Below are positions 1 through 6,981 of a stretch of 12,553 nt of DNA, in pieces. The translations under genes and the position numbers were made by a program. The stretch is from Balneolales bacterium (GTDB lineage Bacteria; Bacteroidota; Rhodothermia; Balneolales; Natronogracilivirgulaceae): the NCBI GenBank assembly GCA_007131625.1, contig SLQC01000397.1:1-12553 (forward strand). Direction: 5' to 3'. Position 1 is the first letter of the stretch. Each line of letters begins with the position of its first letter. Under the pieces are notes generated by a model, which saw only the letters and a list, made by a program, of their open reading frames with translations, did not search any database and was not told the DNA's origin.

Positions 1-1235
1 CTATTGGTTATAGTGGCTGGCGACTCGAGGAGTTTGATCACTATTATGGCAATGATACTTATGACGATGATGTTACCTCAGACGCGGCCAGGGTTGTTTT
101 AAGAATGTACCTGGAAAGACTTGATCCCAAATTCAAACCGGCGCTCGACAAAGCCATAGCATTTATTCTCGAGAGCCAATATCCGAATGGAGGGTGGCCT
201 CAGCGTTATCCGCTTAAATACGATCATGTGAAAGAAGGCCTGGATAATAGAAGCGGTCAAATGGAGCCGATAACTTTTAAAGATTACACTTCCCACATTA
301 CTTTTAATGATGATGTGATATGGGAGAATGTTAATTTTCTCACACAATGTTACCTGACTCTTGGGCAAGAACGGCTGCTCGATCCCATCCGGCGTGGAAT
401 GGATATCTATCTGCTTACACTACAGGGAAATCCCCAGGCCGGTTGGGGAATGCAACATTACGCGGACAACCTCCAGTCTGCCGCAGCTCGCTCGCACGAA
501 CCAAAAGCAATGACTCCATCATATACACTGGGCAATGCGCTGCACCTCATACGTTTTTACGAATGGACCGGTGACCGCAAGTATATTGACCGGATTCCGG
601 ATATCATTAATTGGTTGGAGGAGTCCGCTTATCCTGAACCCGTTACCTGGCGTGGGAATCTTGTGGCTACCCATCCAAGATTTGTTGAAATCGGTACGAA
701 CCGTCCAATTTATGTAACCCGAAGAGGATCAAATCAAAAATATGGACGTTATGTGCTCACCTATGAAGACGATTTATTGTTAGGCCACTATGGTATGAGA
801 AGCAATATTGATATTGATCGGTTAAGAAGGGAATATGAAAGAGTTCTTGCACTTTCACCTGAAGAGGTCACGAAAAACTCTCCGTTAAAAATCCGCAAAT
901 TTGAAGGCGAAGGCTCAGGTATTACTCCTCAGCACTACTATGACCTGAACCGGACTTCTTTTGATGACATACCCGATGAAGCACAGGTGAGAGAAATTCT
1001 CAATGCAATGGATGAACACCATCGCTGGCTGACAACGGGAGGGATGACGAGTAATCCGTACATCGGCCCGGGTCAAAACCAGGAGTTGACCGACAAGTAT
1101 GCCACTACACATGTAGGTGATGAAACGGATACTTCTCCATTCAGGGACGAATCGGATCAGCAATACATAACCACCAGAGAATATATCCGGAACATGAATC
1201 TTCTGATGAACTTTGTAAGGCACCACAATCGGTGA
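1..1235 (+). CDS. Pectate lyase, PL10 (PelA/Pel-15E) type, 5' end outside window
   Basis: The frame is open from the window edge (first full codon at position 3) to TGA at 1233-1235, so the 5' end, including any signal peptide, lies outside. About 410 residues are visible. The PL10 landmarks appear in the family order: NGGWPQRYP (visible residues about 62-70), HITFNDDVIWENV (about 98-110), then GWGMQHYADNLQSAAARSHEP (about 147-167) followed by TPSYTLGN and RFYEWTGDRKY. In PL10 enzymes an arginine of the AR-x-x-E segment is the catalytic base, and the Arg in AARSHEP fits this; assigning it is family knowledge, not proved here. The family cleaves polygalacturonate by calcium-dependent beta-elimination. 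The ATG at 105 is internal: the codons before it (SGWRLEEFDHYYGND, DDDVTSDAARVVLRM) read like family sequence. The end beyond residue about 275 is less clearly assignable. The gene probably works with the PL1-type lyase downstream, 488 bp away. Confidence 0.9.
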   Translation, partial: IGYSGWRLEEFDHYYGNDTYDDDVTSDAARVVLRMYLERLDPKFKPALDKAIAFILESQYPNGGWPQRYPLKYDHVKEGLDNRSGQMEPITFKDYTSHITFNDDVIWENVNFLTQCYLTLGQERLLDPIRRGMDIYLLTLQGNPQAGWGMQHYADNLQSAAARSHEPKAMTPSYTLGNALHLIRFYEWTGDRKYIDRIPDIINWLEESAYPEPVTWRGNLVATHPRFVEIGTNRPIYVTRRGSNQKYGRYVLTYEDDLLLGHYGMRSNIDIDRLRREYERVLALSPEEVTKNSPLKIRKFEGEGSGITPQHYYDLNRTSFDDIPDEAQVREILNAMDEHHRWLTTGGMTSNPYIGPGQNQELTDKYATTHVGDETDTSPFRDESDQQYITTREYIRNMNLLMNFVRHHNR

Positions 1236-1252
1236 TTCAATAAATCGGTTTG

Positions 1253-1272
1253 AGGGAGTTACCGACTCCTTT
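1253..1272 (+). terminator. Possible weak terminator hairpin after PL10 gene
   Basis: AGGGAGT (1253-1259) can pair with ACTCCTT (1265-1271) around a 5-base loop. The stem has 7 pairs including one G-U and starts 17 bases past the stop codon. The tail (TGTTGATTATCTTTG) is only moderately T-rich, so intrinsic termination is a guess. Confidence 0.3.
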
Positions 1273-1381
1273 GTTGATTATCTTTGATGGATATTGATAA
1301 TTCGGATTACATTCCTGCCTTCGAGGAGAATACCACACTTCCATACATTGTCGGAAGCAAAATTTCTGACCAGTCTTTGAT

Positions 1382-1409
1382 CTTGATGAGTATCATCAAA
1401 ATCATCAAG
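1382..1409 (+). other. Hairpin with two alternative pairings, T-rich tail
   Basis: CTTGATGA (1382-1389) can pair perfectly with TCATCAAG (1402-1409), an 8-bp stem with a 12-base loop. Alternatively TTGATGA (1383-1389) can pair with TCATCAA (1393-1399), a tight 7-bp stem with a 3-base loop. The sequence CCTTTTACAACTTTTATTT follows. It could be a terminator or a leader structure; nothing further supports either. Confidence 0.35.
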
Positions 1410-1505
1410 CCTTTTACAACTTTTATTTATATTTTGAATTTAGTAAGACTCTGATTCCGCAGGATTCTCTGAATCCAAAGTGCATGAATACGCGAACCAT
1501 TTATG

Positions 1506-1665
1506 GCAAAAGCCTTCGACACACAAGTGCGTCAGTGGAAAAAGCTTTGAACACACAAGCATGTCCGTTGCTAATACCATCAACTCATAAACGCAACTAT
1601 TGAAAAAGCCTTGGACACATAAACGAATCTATCGCAAAACCATTGGCACATAATCACATGAATTT
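1506..1665. repeat. Degenerate tandem repeat, about 32 bp x 5
   Basis: Five consecutive units begin at 1506, 1538, 1571, 1602 and 1634, with lengths 32, 33, 31, 32 and 32. The shared core is roughly GAAAAGCCTTGGACACATAA followed by ACG and a variable CTATTG-like end. Units 1, 2 and 4 are closest; unit 3 and unit 5 have diverged. A sixth, weaker unit may precede them (about 1474-1505, TGCATGAATACGCGAACCA). The period is not a multiple of three and the frames contain stops, so it does not encode a peptide repeat. It lies just upstream of the large lyase, with 58 bp left for a promoter and leader. Confidence 0.75.
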
Positions 1666-1723
1666 ATTTTTGATGCTCCATGTGACTCTCAAAAATTGAT
1701 TGATATAAACACAAGTAATAATT

Positions 1724-4700
1724 ATGCATACCCCCCAAAAAACCAAATCAAATCCGGTATTATTTGTTATCTTCTCAATGCTATTGATCATACCTGCTTA
1801 CCCAGGTTATGCTCAGATAGGTATACCACCAGTCCAATGGGGTGAACCCGGAGTCCGTGAGAACATGCTGGAGACGACGGATCGCTGGCGCAGTGATTCC
1901 AATACCCCTCTGCCATCCACTGATATTGCTACCCACGGGCCTCGCGTACCGGCTTTTCCGGGAGCAGAAGGCTATGGAGCCTGGTCTTTTGGTGGACGGG
2001 GTGGCAAACTCATTCGGGTCTCCAACTTGAACGACAGTGGCCCGGGTTCCCTGAGAGAAGCTGTTCAGAAGGAAGGTCCGCGTATTGTGGTCTTCGATGT
2101 GTCAGGGACCATTGAGCTCCTGTCTCCCATCCGGGTTTACCATCCCTATTTGACCATTGCCGGGCAGACCGCTCCGGGTGGCGGAATTACGGTGGCGGGT
2201 AATCAGTTTGACATCCGGACTTATGATGTCATTCTCAGGCACATGCGCTTTCGCCACGGGGTAGATCCCGACCTGCCACCTCCTGCCGGTAATGTGGATG
2301 AATGGACTTTGCGGGTTCGCAGTGCCAACCATGTAATTCTGGATCACGTTACAATAACCTGGGGGATGGATGGAAACCTGGGGGTCACGTTTGCGGACAA
2401 TGTCACAGTTCAGAACAGCACCCTCTCCAAACCGCTGGAGGATTCCGGCCACTTCAAAGGGAATCGTGCCTACGGTGCGCTGGTGCGTGGAAGACACGGA
2501 GCGCGCTATAGTTTTCTGAGCAATCTCTGGGCCAATCACCGGGCCCGGGTTCCGCGTCCCGGTAACTACGTTCCTTTCTATGAGGATCCGCATGGGTTGC
2601 TGATGGATTTTCGAAACAATGTGATTTTTGACGGGGTCGGGGCCAATTACGATGATGATAGCGTCACCAAGTACAATTTTGTAAACAATTATATGCTGAC
2701 CAATTGGCGTCTCATAGAACGAAGCCCCTACACGCAGGGCCATTTTTCCGGAAACATCAAACAGGGTGTGCTGGTGGAGGATCAGTGGAGTTTGCTGGAT
2801 CCCGGGGGAAGCGTCTCCCGTGCCAATCACGAACAGTCCGAACCCTTCGATCCGGGCGAGGTGATGACTTTTTCGGCCGAAGAGGCTTGGGAAAGAGTGA
2901 TGGAATCGGCGGGGCCATGGATTCGGGACGAGCACGATCAGTATGTAATACAGGAAATCCTCAACTTCCATCGCGTTGAGTTTGAGGGCGGTCAGCCGGA
3001 ATATACCTTGCCGGACTGGTGGAAGACGGGACGAATTGATTTTCAGTATGAAGTGGGGGGACTGCCGGCTCTCAAAGAGATGACCGTACCGATCTGGATC
3101 GATACGAACCGCAACGGAATTCCTGACTGGTGGGAGGAAGAACAGGGGCTGGATTCAAGCGATCCGGGTCTGGCCGGCAAAGACAACAACGGGAACGGTT
3201 ACACCAATCTGGAAGATTACCTGAACGATCTGGAGGCGATCCGCAAAACCCATGAGATAATCGCTGATGCGTATCAGGAGCCCTGCTTTACGGTCGCGCC
3301 CCAGGTATCGCATGTGGATCACGGCAGTGCCCGGTTTCTGTGGGTGACCCCGGAGGGTACCCCGGCCGGACAGGTCAATCTGGAGCTTTTGGCCGGTGGA
3401 GCGGAGCAGAGCTTGACGGCAACACTTTCGACGCCCGGGTTTCAGAACAGGCGTCTCGATGAACTGGATTACCTGCAGCAGCGTGTCTCTTTTGATGGTC
3501 TGCAGTCTCATACTGCCTACCACTACGAAGTGGAATGTGGAGACGGGGAAACAAAGCAGACCGGCACCTTCCTGACTTCTCCCGAGCCGGGCCAGGAAAC
3601 CCCTGTTCAGTTTTCGGTGATTGCCGACGGGCATGCCACAGGCGGGATGTACGGTTCAATAGCTGATGCGGTGGCCGACCTGGAACCGGATTTTGTCGTG
3701 CATGCCGGGGGACAGATTGGTGGAATGGGTAACGAATGGGACAAGTGGGTACGCTATTTCCAGGTCGCCCGGCCTATACTTGAAAACAGTATCATTTTTC
3801 CGGTAGCCGGAAAGATCGATGCCCAGCCGGCCCGGAACTTCCGGGGCTTGTTTGGCTTCAACGATCCAGAGACGCAGGATCCGGCTCTGGAAGATGATGC
3901 AGGGACCTGGTACAACTTCACCTACGGTAATCTGGAGTTTTTTGTGTTCGACTGGAGCCGGGATCTGCCGTCACAACTGGAATGGGCCGTGCAGGTATTG
4001 GAACAGAGTCAGGCCGACTGGAAAATCGTGAGCTATCACTATCCGGAGCCGGGCGTCGGCGGGCGCGGGCAAGTGTTTGAGGCAAGCTATAGTACCTTTT
4101 TCGATCTGTTTGAGGAACATGGAGTGGATCTGGTATTTTACGGCGGCAATTATTTGTATGAGCGGCTGCTTCCGGTAGGTACTGAAGGAAACAAGCCGGT
4201 ACATTACATATCGGTAAATTCCGGGGACAGTTTTCGACAGGCACGCCCCAGTCCGATTGTCAAAGGTGGAATCGGTGCCATGGAGCGTGTGCTGATTCAT
4301 GTTACTGTGGCGGGTGATATCCTCGAGTTGGAAGCCCTCCGGGATGATGGAACCGTGATAGATCGCCTGGAGCTTATCAAAGGTGAGGATGGAGCGTACC
4401 AGGCAGAGATCATGGAACAGGCCATAGACATTGATCTTGCACGGAAACTGGCTCATATCTTTACGGGGCAGAGTATGACAGAAGATCTTCGCAATGAACG
4501 CCGGGACCGGGCCGGTGAATTCACTGTCATTCCTCCGGTTGCAGGCGAAAGCGTGGGGATACGGTTGCACACCGGTTACATCGCTGGAGCACCAACCCGG
4601 AATGTGAGCCGGTTCCCGATCGGTAGCAAGCTGGTGGTCCACGAGCAGACCGGCCTCTCGGGCTGGCGCACGGATGAGCAGGTTATAGAGATCACCGGAG

Positions 4701-5452
4701 ACATCGCCCAACTGGAAGCCATCGCACCGCAAGATCTGGTGGTGAGCGGTGGCGGGGTAGAACCTGCACCGGAGCTGCGGGTTCATCTTCGCATGAACGG
4801 ACGGGATTTCGATCCGGTCACGTTACGGCCGGCGATGGCGGATTTTGCAACTCTGGATCAGGTGGAATTACTATTCCCCTCACAGTTGAGGATGGTTTCG
4901 ACGCAACCCGAGTTTGCATGGAAAGCCATTGCCCACGCGTCGGAATATCATGTTCAGGTCGGAGAGAGTAATTTAGCCAACATAGTTGTGGATACGACGG
5001 TCACTCATAACGAGCTTCTAATACCGTATGAATTGAAGCCCGAGCAGGCTCATCGCTGGAGAGTCCGGGGGATGAATCAACTTGGAGAGGGTCCGTGGTC
5101 CGAGGAAATACTTTTTTTCACGGGGCAGTCTACTTCGGTGGATGAAGATGGAGAACTTCCACGGGAGTTTGCTCTGGGTCATAACTACCCGAATCCCTTC
5201 AATCCCTCGACGACGATACGGTACAGTTTGCCTGTCCATGCCCATGTGAATTTGCGGGTATATGATATTATTGGTCGGGAAGTGAGAGTTCTGGTCAACG
5301 GGGAACAGCAGGCCGGACATCACCATATTGTGTTCGATTCTGCTTCTCTGGCCTCGGGTGTGTACCAGTACCGCCTCGAAGCGATCCCTGAATCAAACGG
5401 GTCGGAACACGGACGGTTTGTCCGGACCCGGAGTATGACCCTGATCAAGTGA
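1724..5452 (+). CDS. Secreted PL1-type pectate lyase fused to degenerate purple-acid-phosphatase-like domain, T9SS-exported
   Basis: This 1242-residue protein starts with a signal peptide (hydrophobic PVLFVIFSMLLIIP, cleavage likely near YA-Q31), which supports the ATG at 1724. Residues about 75-430 form a PL1-like beta-helix: AFPGAEGYGAWSFGGRGG, NLNDSGPGSLREA, TIAGQTAPGGGI, VILDHVTITWGMD (204-216) and NHRARVPRPG (271-280), whose R275 matches the family catalytic Arg. The lyase core looks intact. Residues about 459-500 (DTNRNGIPDWWEE, DNNGNGYTNLEDYL) are a calcium-loop linker usual after such lyases. Residues about 525-617 resemble a purple acid phosphatase N-terminal Ig domain. Residues about 628-885 resemble its metallophosphatase domain, but several metal ligands are gone (GGQ for GD, GKID for GNHE, GGNYLYER for GHxHxYER). 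A beta-rich unknown part follows, then a fibronectin-III-like part (about 1056-1132) and a Por-type sorting domain (about 1148-1242, NYPNPFNPSTTIRYSLP). It probably cuts homogalacturonan outside the cell. A broken paralogue lies at 8568-9926. Confidence 0.93.
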   Translation: MHTPQKTKSNPVLFVIFSMLLIIPAYPGYAQIGIPPVQWGEPGVRENMLETTDRWRSDSNTPLPSTDIATHGPRVPAFPGAEGYGAWSFGGRGGKLIRVSNLNDSGPGSLREAVQKEGPRIVVFDVSGTIELLSPIRVYHPYLTIAGQTAPGGGITVAGNQFDIRTYDVILRHMRFRHGVDPDLPPPAGNVDEWTLRVRSANHVILDHVTITWGMDGNLGVTFADNVTVQNSTLSKPLEDSGHFKGNRAYGALVRGRHGARYSFLSNLWANHRARVPRPGNYVPFYEDPHGLLMDFRNNVIFDGVGANYDDDSVTKYNFVNNYMLTNWRLIERSPYTQGHFSGNIKQGVLVEDQWSLLDPGGSVSRANHEQSEPFDPGEVMTFSAEEAWERVMESAGPWIRDEHDQYVIQEILNFHRVEFEGGQPEYTLPDWWKTGRIDFQYEVGGLPALKEMTVPIWIDTNRNGIPDWWEEEQGLDSSDPGLAGKDNNGNGYTNLEDYLNDLEAIRKTHEIIADAYQEPCFTVAPQVSHVDHGSARFLWVTPEGTPAGQVNLELLAGGAEQSLTATLSTPGFQNRRLDELDYLQQRVSFDGLQSHTAYHYEVECGDGETKQTGTFLTSPEPGQETPVQFSVIADGHATGGMYGSIADAVADLEPDFVVHAGGQIGGMGNEWDKWVRYFQVARPILENSIIFPVAGKIDAQPARNFRGLFGFNDPETQDPALEDDAGTWYNFTYGNLEFFVFDWSRDLPSQLEWAVQVLEQSQADWKIVSYHYPEPGVGGRGQVFEASYSTFFDLFEEHGVDLVFYGGNYLYERLLPVGTEGNKPVHYISVNSGDSFRQARPSPIVKGGIGAMERVLIHVTVAGDILELEALRDDGTVIDRLELIKGEDGAYQAEIMEQAIDIDLARKLAHIFTGQSMTEDLRNERRDRAGEFTVIPPVAGESVGIRLHTGYIAGAPTRNVSRFPIGSKLVVHEQTGLSGWRTDEQVIEITGDIAQLEAIAPQDLVVSGGGVEPAPELRVHLRMNGRDFDPVTLRPAMADFATLDQVELLFPSQLRMVSTQPEFAWKAIAHASEYHVQVGESNLANIVVDTTVTHNELLIPYELKPEQAHRWRVRGMNQLGEGPWSEEILFFTGQSTSVDEDGELPREFALGHNYPNPFNPSTTIRYSLPVHAHVNLRVYDIIGREVRVLVNGEQQAGHHHIVFDSASLASGVYQYRLEAIPESNGSEHGRFVRTRSMTLIK

Positions 5453-5544
5453 TACACGAACTACAATATGTATTATCGTGAATTATCTGTTTTGTTGTTC
5501 GTTTCCGGAACACGAGAATCATGTTATGTGATGGGTTTGATTTT
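4565..5544 (+). repeat. Donor-like partner of the repeat at the lyase pseudogene 3' end
   Basis: The 3' quarter of the large lyase gene and about 90 bp after its stop match 9502-10018 at about 95% by hand alignment. The internal segment 4946-5407 is absent from the other copy. The match continues through the untranslated flank (CGAACTACAATA, TTATCGTGAATTATCTG, TTTCCGGAACACGAGAATC) and ends near 5540, where the copies diverge. Upstream of 4565 the two genes are much less alike. Confidence 0.9.
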
Positions 5545-5678
5545 ATTTAAATCTTTTTTTTAAATCCTGAATAACCCATTAAGAGCTTACTGCTCTTGAT
5601 TATTAACGGCTAAATATTTACGTTATAAACAACGATATTATTAATAAGTAGGTGTGTTGAACTTATAAAGGAGGGAGT
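5453..5678 (+). other. Intergenic region after the large lyase, with hairpin
   Basis: The first 90 bp or so are duplicated behind the lyase pseudogene. After that comes a very AT-rich stretch (TTTAAATC, T8, TTTAAATCC) and a perfect 6-bp hairpin, AAGAGC (5581-5586) with GCTCTT (5592-5597), loop TTACT. No T-run follows the hairpin directly, so termination is uncertain. The end of the region carries the leader and ribosome binding site of the next gene. No small gene is seen. Confidence 0.5.
5668..5674 (+). promoter_or_regulatory. Strong Shine-Dalgarno sequence
   Basis: AAGGAGG lies 4 bases before the ATG at 5679, in the context AAAGGAGGGAGT-ATG. It is the only clear ribosome binding site in the window; the starts of the other genes lack one. 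It fixes the start of the TIM-barrel-like gene despite its long N-terminal extension before the twin-arginine motif. Confidence 0.7.
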
Positions 5679-6821
5679 ATGAATGCGATAGTAAAAGTAT
5701 TGCGTAACGTGGGGTCTGTCGCTGCCTGGATTTTGACCGGCGGGAATATTTTCAAAAAACGTAAGGAAGTGATTTTTCCATCCGGAGATAACCATTCATC
5801 ATTTGAGTCAGGATTATATTCACGCAGAGAGATCATCAAAAATCTGGCAGTAGTACCGGTATTCGGATTTCTTTTCTGGGATATGGCCAGGAAACACACT
5901 GGTCGGAATAGTTTTGAAGAGGATCAACTTTCGATCAAAAAAGGGGACAGTTCGGAAGGCGCATCCGTAACAATCCGGGAAAAGAAGGTAAATGATTTGC
6001 AAGGGAACATGCCCAAAGGAAACATTAAAGAATTGGAGATAAGCCGAATGATTATTGGTGGCAATCTGATCAGCGGCTATGCACACTCACGTGATCTTGT
6101 TTACGTTTCTGATCTCGTGAAAGAATATCACACCGATGAAAAAGTGATAGATACTCTGTTTCTCTGTGAAGAGTGTGGTATCAACACGGCTATTCTTCGC
6201 ACGGATACGGATACGGTGAGGGTATTGGACAAATACAGGAAAATGGGCGGAAAAATCCAATGGATTGCCCAATATTATCCAGCTCATGACAACATGGATA
6301 ATGTTAATTTGGCGATCGATAATGGTGCAGCGGCCGCTTTTTCTCAGGGCGCCCGGGCGGATTCTTTTGTCTCAAACAAACGGGTGGATGTGCTTCACAA
6401 ATCACTTGAATATATACGAAGTCAGGGAATTCCTTCCGGAATCGGTGCTCACATGCTGGAGGTACCGGTTACCTGTGAAAAAGAGGGCCTGGATCCCGAC
6501 TTTTACATGAAAACATTGCACCATTATGAATTCTGGTCAGCTCCATCGAAAGAAGATCGGAGTACCATCCGGTTGAATAACTGGAGCCCTGAAACGGAAG
6601 AGACCATTGATTACATGGAAACACTCGACAAACCCTGGATAGCATTCAAGATTTTGGCAGCCGGTGCCATTCGTGCGCAGGAAGGATTACGCTATGCATT
6701 TGAAAACGGGGCTGATTTTGCCTGTATCGGGATGTTCGATTTCCAGGTAGTTGAAAACAGCAAAATCATCAGCAGTCTGTTCCAGGGAGACATACCTCGT
6801 AACCGGCCCTGGAGGGGTTGA
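5679..6821 (+). CDS. Conserved TIM-barrel-like protein of unknown function with twin-arginine signal
   Basis: This 380-residue protein has no function I can name. Residues 48-66 contain a twin-arginine motif, SRREIIKNL, followed by the hydrophobic AVVPVFGFLFW, which suggests Tat export or membrane anchoring of a folded protein. The 47 residues before the motif are unusually long, yet a strong Shine-Dalgarno supports this start. The globular part begins near residue 114 (IKELEISRMIIGGNLISGYAH) and alternates strands and helices as in a TIM barrel: INTAILRTDTDTV, KIQWIAQYYP, IDNGAAAAFSQG, IPSGIGAHMLEVPV, PWIAFKILAAGAI and GADFACIGMFDFQV. Similar proteins occur next to sugar-degradation genes, sometimes labelled aldo/keto-reductase-like; this is from memory and no NADPH-binding motif is evident. 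Conserved acids and His residues (HSRD, TDTDT, FDF) would be candidate active-site positions. Its stop codon lies inside the first unit of a 67-bp tandem repeat. A sugar isomerase/epimerase-like or lyase role is possible but unproved. Confidence 0.85.
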   Translation: MNAIVKVLRNVGSVAAWILTGGNIFKKRKEVIFPSGDNHSSFESGLYSRREIIKNLAVVPVFGFLFWDMARKHTGRNSFEEDQLSIKKGDSSEGASVTIREKKVNDLQGNMPKGNIKELEISRMIIGGNLISGYAHSRDLVYVSDLVKEYHTDEKVIDTLFLCEECGINTAILRTDTDTVRVLDKYRKMGGKIQWIAQYYPAHDNMDNVNLAIDNGAAAAFSQGARADSFVSNKRVDVLHKSLEYIRSQGIPSGIGAHMLEVPVTCEKEGLDPDFYMKTLHHYEFWSAPSKEDRSTIRLNNWSPETEETIDYMETLDKPWIAFKILAAGAIRAQEGLRYAFENGADFACIGMFDFQVVENSKIISSLFQGDIPRNRPWRG

Positions 6822-6981
6822 GCATAAACCATGGTATAGATCATCCGCATATAAGTCTTCGCCCACCGGCTTCCATTGAAACAGTTGAGCATAAATTATG
6901 GTATAGATCATCCGCATATAAGTTTTCGTTCCCCGGCATCCATTGAAACAGTTGAGTATAAACTTTGGTATTGATCATCCG
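6818..6981. repeat. 67-bp tandem repeat, 2 full units plus partial third
   Basis: Unit 1 is 6818-6884, unit 2 is 6885-6951, each 67 bp and about 87-90% identical. A partial third unit runs from 6952 to about 6981, where it continues into the coding sequence of the M14 gene. Each unit opens TTGAGCATAAA (TTGAGTATAAA in unit 3) and closes CCATTGAAACAG. The stop codon of the upstream gene is the TGA at the start of unit 1. The apparent TTG start of the downstream gene is in unit 3, and units 1 and 2 have ATG at the equivalent place followed by GTA TAG. Confidence 0.95.

Larger units (their letters stand above)
1236..1723. other. 488-bp intergenic region between the two lyase genes
   Basis: This AT-rich gap has no convincing gene. 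It holds a weak terminator-like hairpin just after the PL10 gene, a second stronger hairpin near 1382-1409, and a degenerate tandem repeat of about 32 bp between 1506 and 1665. The last 58 bp before the next ATG (1666-1723) should carry the promoter and leader of the large lyase, but I see no clear Shine-Dalgarno sequence there and no good match to the Bacteroidota -33/-7 promoter pattern. An open frame of 55 codons (1287-1454) has no recognisable content. Confidence 0.6.

Noticed and set aside
1287..1454. 55-codon open frame starting ATGGATATTGATAATTCG in the gap after the PL10 gene
   Set aside because: No Shine-Dalgarno, no recognisable motif, and it spans a hairpin; AT-rich non-coding sequence explains it.
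1506..1665. Possible CRISPR array (about 32-bp periodicity)
   Set aside because: The entire unit varies between copies and there is no split into identical repeats and unrelated spacers; no cas gene is nearby.
2102..2971. 289-codon open frame on the minus strand
   Set aside because: It lies wholly inside the PL1 lyase coding region, whose motifs are unambiguous on the plus strand; it is a shadow frame.
3971..4786. 271-codon open frame on the minus strand
   Set aside because: It is antisense to the phosphatase-like part of the large lyase. The same shadow recurs in the paralogue because the sense sequence is duplicated.
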